Below, piece after piece: positions 45,811 to 55,317 of a stretch of DNA of 64,000 nucleotides (positions are counted from its first letter, which is position 1; each line of letters begins with the position of its first letter). The notes beneath the pieces are model-generated. The model was not told where the DNA came from, searched no databases, and was given only the letters and a program-made list of their open reading frames with translations. The position numbers were made by a program, and so were the translations under genes. The stretch lies in assembly GCF_000416985.1 (NCBI RefSeq), contig NZ_ATDL01000022.1:248001-312000 (forward strand), in the 5' to 3' direction. This stretch comes from Sphingobacterium paucimobilis HER1398. Its GTDB lineage: Bacteria > Bacteroidota > Bacteroidia > Sphingobacteriales > Sphingobacteriaceae.

Positions 45811-45945
45811 ACACTATTAATACAACACTCCACTCGGAAAAACGTTTCATTTAATCAAAATGTTATGCGAGATGGTATAATTTCGTAATTTTATCCCACA
45901 TAGAGTAGGGTTTTAAGCGGAATCTTTTATTTATATCAACGACCA

Positions 45946-46959
45946 ATGAACAGAAAGCTCCATATACGTTTTAAATGCATCATCTCGGTTGCTATCCTTT
46001 TATTAGCTAACCAATCAGGAAGTTTTGCACAGAAAAATAATAGCGCAGATATCAGCACCTCCACGCTGTCATCCATTCTCGAAAAGAATAAACACTATTA
46101 TAAGGATGGTGCTGTAGCTGACTATATTCCCGAATTGAGTAAAGTAAATCCCGTATCGGTCGCTTTATCGGTTGTAGACAACAACGGTAAAATTATAAGT
46201 GTAGGTGACAGCAATCAAAAATTCACCATGCAGAGTGTGTCCAAAATCATTGCGCTTATGCTAGCTGTAATGGAAAACAGTGAGGAATCGGTTTTTGAAA
46301 AAATGGGGTACTATGGAACAGATAGACCTTTTAATCATTTTGCAAATCTGGAAACTACAGGCAAACCCCTCAACCCGATGATGAATGCAGGAGCTATCCT
46401 TACGACCAGCTTGATCTCGGGACAAGGTGAAGAAGCCTTTGTGAAGATACTGGAAATGATACGGTATATTACGAACAATCCCTCAATCAATTACAGTCAA
46501 GCCGTATACCAATCCGAAAAAGAAACGGGCCACCGTAATCGGGGGATGTTCTATCTGATGAAAAACACAGGAGCTATCACCGGTTCCGAAGAGCAGTTGG
46601 ATAACTATTTCCGTCAATGTTCGATCGAAATTACCACGGAGGATCTTGCCAAAATAGGCTACTTTTTCGCCAATCAATGTACCCGGTATGATGGAGATCG
46701 TCGGTATGAGAATAGCGCATTGGCAAAACTTATTCTATCACAGATGCTGATTGCCGGAATGTATGAATTCAGTGGAGAGTATGCGCGTACTGTAGGATTA
46801 CCGAGCAAATCTGGAGTCGGGGGCGGTATCGTGGTCAGTGTACCGCATCGTATAGGTATAGGGGTTTTCAGTCCTGCCCTGGACAGTCACGGCAATTCAC
46901 TAGCTGGGTACCACATGATTTTGGATCTGGCAAAAACATATGAATTGAGCATATTTTAA
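45946..46959 (+). CDS. glsA: secreted glutaminase A
   Basis: 337 residues. A signal peptide (1-29, ending GSFAQ) is followed by the beta-lactamase-like glutaminase fold. Catalytic motifs are QSVSK (96-100, Ser97/Lys100), NPMMNAGA (143-150) and KSGVGGG near residue 288. It hydrolyses glutamine to glutamate and ammonia, here in the periplasm, which is common in this phylum but unlike the cytoplasmic E. coli enzyme. It is a single gene. Confidence 0.93.
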   Translation: MNRKLHIRFKCIISVAILLLANQSGSFAQKNNSADISTSTLSSILEKNKHYYKDGAVADYIPELSKVNPVSVALSVVDNNGKIISVGDSNQKFTMQSVSKIIALMLAVMENSEESVFEKMGYYGTDRPFNHFANLETTGKPLNPMMNAGAILTTSLISGQGEEAFVKILEMIRYITNNPSINYSQAVYQSEKETGHRNRGMFYLMKNTGAITGSEEQLDNYFRQCSIEITTEDLAKIGYFFANQCTRYDGDRRYENSALAKLILSQMLIAGMYEFSGEYARTVGLPSKSGVGGGIVVSVPHRIGIGVFSPALDSHGNSLAGYHMILDLAKTYELSIF

Positions 46960-47010
46960 ATACAGAGCCCCCTTACTTCTTTCCCGAGTCCTCTGCATTG
47001 ATTTTGATTT

Positions 47011-47400
47011 CTATTTGCCGTGCTCGTAAGGTGTAGAAGCATCCGCCACCTGACTGATCTCCATCTCTAGGACAGAAATTTTTTCTACCAAATATGCTTT
47101 TTGTTCTCTAAGCAGGCGATTATCTTCTTCCAGTTCTTGGATCTTTTGGTAGATCGCCGCCACGAGAACAGTTTCGTCCTTGACCTTCCGTTGGTCTAAG
47201 AAGTCGCTAGTCATGCGCATTCTGCTCTCTACCTGTGAGCGGTATTCTTTAATCCAGTTGATAATACTGATTTCATTACGAATACCATATTTTACCATAG
47301 CCTCTTCCAAAAAGAGTTCTCCGGAGAGGATGGCATGCACTATTTCCAGTTTTACTTCCTTATGTACTCTATTTCGCTTCCCTGTATTGGTCGCCCGCAT
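47011..47400 (-). CDS. orphan IS3-type transposase OrfA / HTH protein
   Basis: 129 residues. The N-terminal HTH_Tnp-like part (VKLEIVHAILSGELFLEEAM, YGIRNEISIINWIKEYRS) is followed by a leucine-zipper coiled coil (IQELEEDNRLLREQKAYLVE), the layout of IS3-family OrfA. No OrfB with a DDE domain and no terminal inverted repeats are seen next to it. It is a relic or a reused DNA-binding protein. Confidence 0.65.
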   Translation of the reverse strand: MRATNTGKRNRVHKEVKLEIVHAILSGELFLEEAMVKYGIRNEISIINWIKEYRSQVESRMRMTSDFLDQRKVKDETVLVAAIYQKIQELEEDNRLLREQKAYLVEKISVLEMEISQVADASTPYEHGK

Positions 47401-47546
47401 CTTTTCTTTATTATTGCCAATAATTATAATCTATCATCAAATTAAACAGAAGTATTCCATACTTTATAAACGTAAAAGGTGTCTCATATCCTCGAATACA
47501 AAATAACCTGTTCAAAGGCACCAGGAGTCAATTTATAAAACTCTTA

Positions 47547-47586
47547 TTTTCGATAAAAGGGAAATGTTTCTTCCGATAGAAGCGCT
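47547..47586. promoter_or_regulatory. copy A of a shared non-coding motif
   Basis: TTTTCG-n-TAAAAGG-n6-TTTCTT-n7-AAGCGCT, just beyond the stop of the TPR/AraC gene. The same order of blocks recurs at 58234-58275. Its centre GAAATGTTTC is nearly palindromic. It may be a regulator site or part of a leader. Confidence 0.25.
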
Positions 47587-47592
47587 GCTTTT

Positions 47593-49224
47593 TCAGGGTG
47601 CTTTCTCATCGCGCTCTTTTTTGATAAAATGTACGTAGGCGGACGGTGGCGTACCCGTCACCAGTTTAAATGCAGTCGAAAATTTACTCAGCGAAGTAAA
47701 CCCACAGAGATCTGCGAGATAGGACAGTTTAAACCCAAGCAAATCAGGAGATTTATGCAACTGATCGATAATATACTCAATACGCTTGGTCTGTATGTAT
47801 TCGTAGAAATCCTTTTCTCTATATCTTTGGATCATATAGGTTACATAACGGGGATTGGTTCCCATAATACTGGCTATTTGATTGAGGGTAATGCTTTTTT
47901 CCAGATAAAAGTGTTCTTTTTCCAACTTGTCTAATTGCTCGCGCAGTCGCTCCTCTGTGTCCTTGGAGATATTGACCTCTCTGGCCTTGACCGCAAGAAT
48001 ATTCTCTCCTTCATCAGTCCGCTTGTCGCTATTGACAACTGATGAAAATGGAAGTTTGCTCACACTTACTGATGCTGGTTTACTAAGATCCTTATCTTCG
48101 CTACCGATATAGGTTACCCCAGGTGTTTTGCAACGTAATTTGTATATATTTTTGCGGCGACAGATATATAATATGGCAAACGTTGTACCTACCAGGACGA
48201 AAAGTATACCACCTACAGCATAAATATACTTCACACGATAGGCTTGCTTAGTCGAATGAAGTGAGATAATCATTTCATCCGATAACTGTTTTGCATCCTT
48301 ATCTCTCTTAGTTTTGATTTCGCCAGCTTTTACTCGATATATAACTGACTTATCCAAATTCCCAACCTTTTCATAGTACTTGGCCCAGGTACGGTAAGTC
48401 AGCATTATCAATTCTTCTACGCCTCCGGAAGCGAGATAATGCTCTACCTTTTCCAGGCATTCCTTTGCTTTCGTTGTTTGATTTTCCGCTAGAGCGACCT
48501 CCGCTTGCATACGATAGATATATGGCGTTAAATTGGTCTCTACGTTACCCATTTTAGCCAAGGCCTGATCTAGAAAAACACCTGCTTCGCTGAAATTCCC
48601 AAGTCGAAATTCACAGACGCCCATCAGCTGGTCATTGGTAGCTTTAACCAAAAGGGCACTTTTATGGTCCTTATCACTGATATTGATGGAAGTCGCTGCT
48701 TTTTTAGCACATTCACTGGCCTCTTCAAAGTTGCCCTGTTCTAAATTATGAAAAACCCGTTCGTGCAGAATATTGATTCGGGTCAAATGCTGCATCACCC
48801 TGTCTTCCTGGTTTTCATTTGCACGTTCTGCTTTCTCCAGATAACTCATGGACACACCGAGCAGGCCTACCTGTCTAAATGCTGTGGCCAGAAAGCCTGC
48901 GGTGTTGCTTTGCCAAGAAAAGTTCATTGTCGCATTGGCAATAGTATCGGCTTTCATTCCTTTATAGATACTAGACTTTATATCGCCTTGATTCTCGAAT
49001 ATCTTAGCTAGTAACATCAACGATTTTATCTTTTGCTCGTCCGTCACGGCTATATTATAGAGGGAATCTGCGGCTCTATGCGCCGCATGTATGTCCGTAG
49101 CCACGAGTGACACGATCACCTCGACATACCGCTCATGGAACGAGTCATTGCTAGCAGTTTCCTGCCCATATACAGACGACACCAATACCGTCACTCCTAA
49201 AAGGAAATAACAAATCAACTTCAT
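47593..49224 (-). CDS. TPR-containing membrane regulator with AraC-type HTH
   Basis: 543 residues. Signal peptide (1-20), periplasmic TPR-like helical repeats (about 30-320, for example EEASECAKKAATSINI and LGNFSEAGVFLDQALAKM), one membrane span near 328-347 (YAVGGILFVLVGTTFAILYI) and a cytoplasmic AraC-type HTH at the end (ITLNQIASIMGTNPRYVTYM, LADLCGFTSLSKFSTAFKLV). It is a one-protein transmembrane sensor-regulator type widespread in Bacteroidota. Target unknown; the exopolysaccharide-like operon lies about 1 kb upstream of it. Confidence 0.85.
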   Translation of the reverse strand: MKLICYFLLGVTVLVSSVYGQETASNDSFHERYVEVIVSLVATDIHAAHRAADSLYNIAVTDEQKIKSLMLLAKIFENQGDIKSSIYKGMKADTIANATMNFSWQSNTAGFLATAFRQVGLLGVSMSYLEKAERANENQEDRVMQHLTRINILHERVFHNLEQGNFEEASECAKKAATSINISDKDHKSALLVKATNDQLMGVCEFRLGNFSEAGVFLDQALAKMGNVETNLTPYIYRMQAEVALAENQTTKAKECLEKVEHYLASGGVEELIMLTYRTWAKYYEKVGNLDKSVIYRVKAGEIKTKRDKDAKQLSDEMIISLHSTKQAYRVKYIYAVGGILFVLVGTTFAILYICRRKNIYKLRCKTPGVTYIGSEDKDLSKPASVSVSKLPFSSVVNSDKRTDEGENILAVKAREVNISKDTEERLREQLDKLEKEHFYLEKSITLNQIASIMGTNPRYVTYMIQRYREKDFYEYIQTKRIEYIIDQLHKSPDLLGFKLSYLADLCGFTSLSKFSTAFKLVTGTPPSAYVHFIKKERDEKAP

Positions 49225-49297
49225 ACTTACTTGCTAACGCTTCTTTTCTATCAACTAAACAAAATGAAATAGAATTGATGAAAAGTTCTCTGGTATA

Positions 49298-49705
49298 TCA
49301 CCAAAAGAATAAAGCGACAGTAACGAGTAATCCAATTATAAATGTGATCAGAAAAGCTACGTTGGTATTCCAACGTTTGTTCGGGACAGAATCTATTCCT
49401 ACCTGCATTTTATGAGCCTTACTAAAGTCATGACATGCACGAAGGTTATTAGAATCCACGACCACTCCAATGGTTTTTTCTACTTCTCGCTGGAGATGTA
49501 ACAAAGCTAATTGAGAAGACAAATAAGCGACCTCGTCGCCCGTCTCACTCTTAAGTTCTAAAAACTGCTCTAGCGCCTTGTCCAAATCATCGGAAAGTAT
49601 TAATCCCCTATCAGGGCAATGCTTATCGATCGAACACTTGAGCCTCCCCTCCAATTCCGTCAGGGTAGACAGTATTTCTTTTGGATTATAAGATACTGAA
49701 TTCAT
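49298..49705 (-). CDS. hypothetical tail-anchored membrane protein, 135 residues
   Basis: A soluble helical part (1-105, with EILSTLTELEGRLKCSIDKH) ends in one membrane span (about 112-134, FLITFIIGLLVTVALFFW) that closes the protein. No family is recognised. It lies between the DUF1573 gene and the TPR/AraC regulator in the same direction. Confidence 0.6.
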   Translation of the reverse strand: MNSVSYNPKEILSTLTELEGRLKCSIDKHCPDRGLILSDDLDKALEQFLELKSETGDEVAYLSSQLALLHLQREVEKTIGVVVDSNNLRACHDFSKAHKMQVGIDSVPNKRWNTNVAFLITFIIGLLVTVALFFW

Positions 49706-49849
49706 ACGTAGATATTTAGCGCCATTAACTGGATATAATGATGCAAACTGTGCTAAATATCTGCAATTCTATTCATTTAAAAAACTATTTAAACCACTAT
49801 TATGATTAAAAAATTAATACTCAACACAATAAAATACGTCTAGAAGTGC

Positions 49850-50398
49850 CTATTTATTGTCATGTATACTTTTACTGAAATCTTCGTCCATGTAATATCC
49901 CTTATTGCTTGCATCACCATCGACAAACTCTTTAAAACCTCCCTGGGCCTTGATTTCGTCCGAATAGAGCTCTTCATAGTCCTTGGTATACATGGCATTC
50001 GGAACGACATTGATGTCAAAAACAAGCTCCTTGAACGGAACGTCTTCAAAATTTCCATAGAGGGTGATGTAATGTTTGACATAGCCGATATTTTTAGCGC
50101 TATTGTAACTAAGGGTCAACAGACGTTCTTTGCCCGGAGGCACGGTAAAGGCTGCCGCTCCTTCATCCACCTTTAGGCATCCACAGGAAGTGATGATATC
50201 TGTAATCATCAATGGATTCTTACCGACATTCTTCAATTTGAAAGAAAGGTCTTTTTGCTGCCCCGCCAATATGGGATAATAATGTCGCTCATTGTCTTCG
50301 ACCTCCATTATGGTCTTACGCTTGGAAAGATCTACACAAGAAGTGAGTATGAAGATCGCTCCGAAAACAAAAAAATAATTAATATAACTGTATTTCAT
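49850..50398 (-). CDS. DUF1573 lipoprotein
   Basis: 182 residues from the ATG at 50398; a GTG one codon earlier is possible. The lipobox ILTSC puts Cys near residue 21. The DUF1573 Ig-like domain has LKNVGKNPLMITDIITSCGC and VPPGKERLLTLSYNSAKNIG. It is probably periplasmic or at the outer membrane. The start overlaps the DUF4838 gene end by 20 bp, so it belongs to the same operon as its last gene. Confidence 0.8.
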   Translation of the reverse strand: MKYSYINYFFVFGAIFILTSCVDLSKRKTIMEVEDNERHYYPILAGQQKDLSFKLKNVGKNPLMITDIITSCGCLKVDEGAAAFTVPPGKERLLTLSYNSAKNIGYVKHYITLYGNFEDVPFKELVFDINVVPNAMYTKDYEELYSDEIKAQGGFKEFVDGDASNKGYYMDEDFSKSIHDNK

Positions 50399-52514
50399 CA
50401 CACGCTATTACCGAGTTTTTCAACTCTCTATTTTTATAAATCTTTATTTCTAGCTCTTTATATTTCGACAGATCGATATTCTTTTTTAAAGTCGCAGTAT
50501 CCCCCAGCACTACAAAATCTGCAGCAGCAAATTCGACAAGCTTGGCTCCAGCACTCCATAGCTCTATTCGATCTGGCACAAGCATACGATGCCTGACATT
50601 CACCAAAAACCGCATCTCTACATGTGTATCTCCTTGGTCTTTATTTTCTTTCTTTCCCATCACGTTGACATCTTCACCTGCCAAAAACCAACCGATATTG
50701 AAGTCAGATACAAACCCCACTTTGTTATCACACAGCAGCTCTGCATCCTCCATAACCTCTGCTGAAGATATTCCAACAGCTTTATTTACTTTAAATGCAT
50801 TAACTGGCCTAGAAATAGTTCTCAACTGATCCCATTCTTTGAGATAGATCTGCAGGTCTCCCTTTTCTTCTTTATAATTCACTACACCTTCTTTCAAGAC
50901 TCCACGCAGTCTATCGATGGCTAGGTCTTGTTGAGATGAAAGTTGGACTCTCCCCTCCTTGACTTCTAAAAAGTTATTGGCAACGGTGCCCTTATGATAG
51001 GCAAGCTGTAGCTTGGTGTAGCTCAAAGCACCGAGCATCAATCTAATACGACGCTCCTCATCACCTGCTAAGCGGGGTAAGACAGCTTCTAGATTTGAAT
51101 AAAATGTATTAAATCGATCTATCGCGAAGTAGTCTCTCATCAATTGGCGAAAAGAACTATATAGAGCGATATCCTTGTTTTGATTGTACTGGCTATCCTC
51201 TATTTCCAAAAGATAATCGGTCAATAGTCCTGCTGATATCGGATAGAAGCGCTCGTGGTATCGCTTCACCAAATCGGGTACTGACAGTGAGGGATCCAGC
51301 ATGACAGCACTCAAAACGTAGGTTTTGACATCGTCAAATGGCGAATAATCGTAACCGCTTCCATTGAGGAACATCCCGTTGACTCCCAGCTCTCTAAAGT
51401 ACGATAACTGTGTCTGAACGCGGCGCAGTGTAGGAAAAGGAGTGATGTAATCGTCAAAATTGGAAATATAGTCCCACAAATAAATATGATTGGTCTGTTC
51501 TTTCCAAGAGGTCAACAATGTGCTGAACTCTTGCACTAACGGTGCATCCACTTTGAGCTCAGGTGATTTAGGCAGATCGATGGTACTCACGAGCACCCCT
51601 ACATGATCGGCCAATCGAATTGTCGGAGCTGTACGTGTCGTCCGATAAGCCGTGGTATAAAAATAGTCCTCTGGAAACTCTGTCGCTAATCTATTCAACA
51701 GTAGGACAACAGCCGCTGTGGCACTCTCTGAGGTATTACCTTGTTTCTTACAGGACGCACAGGTACATACCTTATCATTATCATTAGGAGCTATCATAAA
51801 CCATTTCCCCTCACGGGATCCACTACCGTATTCTTCAAGAATAAAATCTTTGATAGCCTGAAAGGTCTTTTGCGACGAGAAGCAATATTGTTCAACATCT
51901 CGTTTTCCATCCACCAGGGCCATGGCATTCGTATCAGTGCCTTTTGTAAATACTTTTCTCAGATTATGTCCCCATAAGCCCCAGTCTCGATCTACATTAT
52001 GAGTGAGCAGGATACCAGAAATATCCTGATCCATATTCGGCAGTAAATGTGGGTCTCTATATCTGAGTGCAAAATCTGCTTTACCGGTTTTGAATTCTAA
52101 GTAACCTGGTGGAACGTCGGCAATGTCCAGCGTATGATACTCTCCCAGTTTATCAATCAACATATATGTCAGCCAACGTAATATAGAGCGATTTTTACCA
52201 AAAAGCGATAACCGTCCATATTCATTGACTATTTCATAATCGCTCTGCAGATCTTCTACAACTTCGATATAGATAACCACTCCCTTAAGACTTTCTATAA
52301 GGGAATCCGAGCGCTTGACCTGGAAGACTGTTTGTGCGGTGTTCCGTTTCTGTAAATGCTGAAATAGATAATCCGCCGCTTGTACACTCTCTTTGTCTCC
52401 ATTTGAAAGAACCAATAGCCGCTGTGCTGCGAAATCAAAAGACTCCCCCTTACAACCTGAGGACAGCAATGAGAATAGTCCCCAGAGCCATACTATCCGC
52501 TTAAAATGAGACAT
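50379..52514 (-). CDS. DUF4838 glycoside-hydrolase-like lipoprotein
   Basis: 711 residues from the ATG at 52514 (MSHFKRIVWLWGLFSLLSSG), lipobox SSGC. The DUF4838 region has FMIAPNDNDKVCTCASCKKQ (a CxCxxC pattern), YFYTTAYRTTRTAPTIRLAD and LWDYISNFDDYITPFPTLRR. The N-terminus resembles the alpha-glucuronidase-like domain and the middle a TIM-barrel. It probably acts on a sugar polymer outside the cytoplasm. It overlaps the TPR/barrel gene by 14 bp and fills the place that a hydrolase or deacetylase takes in Bcs, Pga or Alg systems. Confidence 0.82.
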   Translation of the reverse strand: MSHFKRIVWLWGLFSLLSSGCKGESFDFAAQRLLVLSNGDKESVQAADYLFQHLQKRNTAQTVFQVKRSDSLIESLKGVVIYIEVVEDLQSDYEIVNEYGRLSLFGKNRSILRWLTYMLIDKLGEYHTLDIADVPPGYLEFKTGKADFALRYRDPHLLPNMDQDISGILLTHNVDRDWGLWGHNLRKVFTKGTDTNAMALVDGKRDVEQYCFSSQKTFQAIKDFILEEYGSGSREGKWFMIAPNDNDKVCTCASCKKQGNTSESATAAVVLLLNRLATEFPEDYFYTTAYRTTRTAPTIRLADHVGVLVSTIDLPKSPELKVDAPLVQEFSTLLTSWKEQTNHIYLWDYISNFDDYITPFPTLRRVQTQLSYFRELGVNGMFLNGSGYDYSPFDDVKTYVLSAVMLDPSLSVPDLVKRYHERFYPISAGLLTDYLLEIEDSQYNQNKDIALYSSFRQLMRDYFAIDRFNTFYSNLEAVLPRLAGDEERRIRLMLGALSYTKLQLAYHKGTVANNFLEVKEGRVQLSSQQDLAIDRLRGVLKEGVVNYKEEKGDLQIYLKEWDQLRTISRPVNAFKVNKAVGISSAEVMEDAELLCDNKVGFVSDFNIGWFLAGEDVNVMGKKENKDQGDTHVEMRFLVNVRHRMLVPDRIELWSAGAKLVEFAAADFVVLGDTATLKKNIDLSKYKELEIKIYKNRELKNSVIACDEIQLY

Positions 52515-55317
52515 TGAACTGAAAGTATAGGTTATAAAGGTTTCTATAATTTGCAATATCTACAGGTTTGTCTGTTTGAAAATTATACCATGTCCCCATA
52601 ACACTAGCCCCTATATTCTTAGTTATAGATCGTCCTATCCCTGCCCCGACCATCGCATTAAATACATTGAAACTATTATAAAACTGGGTATCCAGTAAAT
52701 CGATATCTGGAGAATTACCGATACTACCTACAGCTAAAAGATAGTTTTTTGGATTATTCATGATGTACTGAGCTTTGCCCCCTAGGCTATAGAGATAGAT
52801 ACTCTGCCCCTCACTATTAAGTAGGAAATTACTCCATTTTGCAGACAGTCTGAAATCTTCGATATCTTTGGTCATTCCAAGATTGAGATTGAGTAGATTC
52901 TGTCCGGTAAATAGCCTTCTATACCCGATTCCCCCTTCGGCTTCCCAGGTAGGCTTAAAAGCATAAAGAGCAGCACCATTTACAGCCAGCTTGGCAAAAA
53001 ACTTATTCGCCAAGGCAAGATCGATTCTTGTAGACAGTTTTTCTGTCCAAGGTGCCGACCATTCGACCTGTCCCTGTAAACCTTTTCCATCCTCTCTACC
53101 GGCGTAATTTAACCTTCCAGTATAGACGTTGCCATTGCGTAATAAGCGACTATATTCTACCGATGAGATCGATGTAATAGCGTAATCGTCACCATACCTG
53201 GCCCGTACGTGAGAGATACCAACGTTATTCTGATAGGACTTTTGTCCAAGATAATCCAAATGGTTCTTAAAGTCTGTGAACTCCAATAGGGATGGTTCAT
53301 AAAACTGTTGATACCGATAAGCTGAATCATATAGTTTCAACCCTTCATAGGCCAATCCCTTCATATACTTTAGCGTCTTATTATCGTCTTTATAATACAA
53401 GGCCGTATCAATCACTGTCAACGCTTGACTATATTCCTTTTGTTTTAATAACTGACCTGCAAACTCCTCAGTGGTATGACTGAATGTCTTGACCAGAGGC
53501 TCGTGGTAGGGATTCAATTGTACCTGCCTATGCAACAATGCCCAGGAATCTGGACGTTTTTCTGGCGTGTGGTTCATTGCTTCAGCGAGCTTGATCTTGA
53601 AGGCCATATCATCTCCATAACGATCCTCAGCAATCTGAGCGTAGCGCAGCATCGCATCGTGATCTTTTAACTGATAGCAGATGTTGATCATATAGAGTAG
53701 GGCATCTTGATTTCTATCATCAACAGTCAACCACCTGTCGCATAGTTGCCTTGCCTCAGCAAGCTGATAACGCTCTTTTAGATTCTTTGTCCAGGGTTGG
53801 ATCATATCGCCATACCCCTGTAAGAGCCGATCTCTATCCTGTTGAGAAGCAGCACCCAAAACCTGTTCATATATATTGAGCGCATACTCGTAACGTCCTT
53901 CTTTATTATACAGGTCTGACTTTTTAAGTAACAAATCTCTGTCTCCAGGCCTGTCCAACAGCATATCATCCAAGATCATTATCGCTTCGTGATAGCGATT
54001 TTCGGTCACATAGGAATTGTATAGACCGCTTTGGGCAATTGCTACAGACTCTTCATCTCCATAGCGAATGATATCCTTCCAGTCATTTATAGCCATTCCT
54101 ATCTTACCATCTTGCATATTAGATTTGGCCTGTCGAAGTGTCACCGCTACATACGAATCCCTTAACTCAATATCCGCTGGGTACCTGACAAAATACTCTC
54201 TGGTCAATGCCGCTACTTTTCCTTCATTGCCCATCCGCTTATACGCCATCAGCTCTTTCATATCCAACTCCTTGCTCATACCGACACTATATCTGTGTCT
54301 GTGCAATGCAGCGATCGCTTCTTCATATTGCTCCTTGGCGATCTGGTCGTTAAAAACATAGTCGAATGCTTCTTTGTTGCCTGGAGATCCTTCAAATATT
54401 TTGCCGTACAGACTTGCCGGATCATTGTTTTTCGCATTACGCGCAGCCTCCAATAGGAAGTAATTGTATTGTGAACGCAAGTTTCCCCCTCCTCTTTTCA
54501 TCTGAGACTCCAAGAAGGACAGAAGCTCGGGATAGCGTTGTTGGTGTTCTAGAATTGCAATCTTTTTTTGTACAAACCCTCTGTTGCCCGGAAACTCGTT
54601 CAAGGCACGTTCTGTATACACCAATGCATTATTATAATCTCCCGCTTTGATATAATTATCGACCACAGCGAAGTAACTATCCTGTTGGCGCGGATGTTCA
54701 TCAATTCTCTTCTTGGATACATCGATAGTCTCGTCGATCCGTCCTGCTTTGGCCACGGCGACTGCTCTTTGTTCCTGAGCATACACCTGATCTCCTTTCA
54801 ACTCGCTGTCTTCGGGATAGATCTGGGAGATGCGCTTCAACAAACGATCCGCCTCTACGTGGTTGCCCATGGTTCTGTAAAGCTCTATTTTCTTACGCCA
54901 TAGGCCTTTCCAATAAGGGTTTACTTCTAGGAGTTCATTGATATAACAGATTGCACTTGAATAACGCTGTGTTTCAGTTTCTACAGTCACCAACATGTGC
55001 TTAGACTCCACATTTGTCGGGGCATATTCGAGTGATTTGACCAATTCATAGCGCGCCTTGTCATACTGCTGCTTGTGTGTATAATACTTACCCACCAGCA
55101 TTCGCATATCCGAGTCCTTTGGATTCTTCTTGAGATGTACTTCAGCTTTGCTCTTTCCCTCTTCCCATTTCCCCTGTTTATACAAATCGTTGATTTCCTT
55201 GGCTTCGTCATTTCGCTCTATAGTAGTACCTGCTCGCTGCGCTTCCACAGGCTGGCAGAATGATAGTGCCCCACAAAAAACAATCAGTATTTTAGCGTAT
55301 TTAAATTTTTTAAGCAT
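52501..55317 (-). CDS. TPR protein with C-terminal YaiO-type outer-membrane barrel
   Basis: 938 residues from the ATG at 55317; signal peptide ending PVEAQ. TPR-like repeats fill most of the protein (ERALNEFPGNRGFVQKKIAI, NKEGRYEYALNIYEQVLGAA). From about residue 710 it becomes an outer-membrane barrel of the YaiO type (LNYAGREDGKGLQGQVEWSA, IGYRRLFTGQNLLNLNLGMT) ending LYNLYFQFNVSF. This layout is that of PgaA and BcsC, which pull a polysaccharide through the periplasm and outer membrane. It overlaps the GT2 gene by 8 bp. Confidence 0.85.
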   Translation of the reverse strand: MLKKFKYAKILIVFCGALSFCQPVEAQRAGTTIERNDEAKEINDLYKQGKWEEGKSKAEVHLKKNPKDSDMRMLVGKYYTHKQQYDKARYELVKSLEYAPTNVESKHMLVTVETETQRYSSAICYINELLEVNPYWKGLWRKKIELYRTMGNHVEADRLLKRISQIYPEDSELKGDQVYAQEQRAVAVAKAGRIDETIDVSKKRIDEHPRQQDSYFAVVDNYIKAGDYNNALVYTERALNEFPGNRGFVQKKIAILEHQQRYPELLSFLESQMKRGGGNLRSQYNYFLLEAARNAKNNDPASLYGKIFEGSPGNKEAFDYVFNDQIAKEQYEEAIAALHRHRYSVGMSKELDMKELMAYKRMGNEGKVAALTREYFVRYPADIELRDSYVAVTLRQAKSNMQDGKIGMAINDWKDIIRYGDEESVAIAQSGLYNSYVTENRYHEAIMILDDMLLDRPGDRDLLLKKSDLYNKEGRYEYALNIYEQVLGAASQQDRDRLLQGYGDMIQPWTKNLKERYQLAEARQLCDRWLTVDDRNQDALLYMINICYQLKDHDAMLRYAQIAEDRYGDDMAFKIKLAEAMNHTPEKRPDSWALLHRQVQLNPYHEPLVKTFSHTTEEFAGQLLKQKEYSQALTVIDTALYYKDDNKTLKYMKGLAYEGLKLYDSAYRYQQFYEPSLLEFTDFKNHLDYLGQKSYQNNVGISHVRARYGDDYAITSISSVEYSRLLRNGNVYTGRLNYAGREDGKGLQGQVEWSAPWTEKLSTRIDLALANKFFAKLAVNGAALYAFKPTWEAEGGIGYRRLFTGQNLLNLNLGMTKDIEDFRLSAKWSNFLLNSEGQSIYLYSLGGKAQYIMNNPKNYLLAVGSIGNSPDIDLLDTQFYNSFNVFNAMVGAGIGRSITKNIGASVMGTWYNFQTDKPVDIANYRNLYNLYFQFNVSF

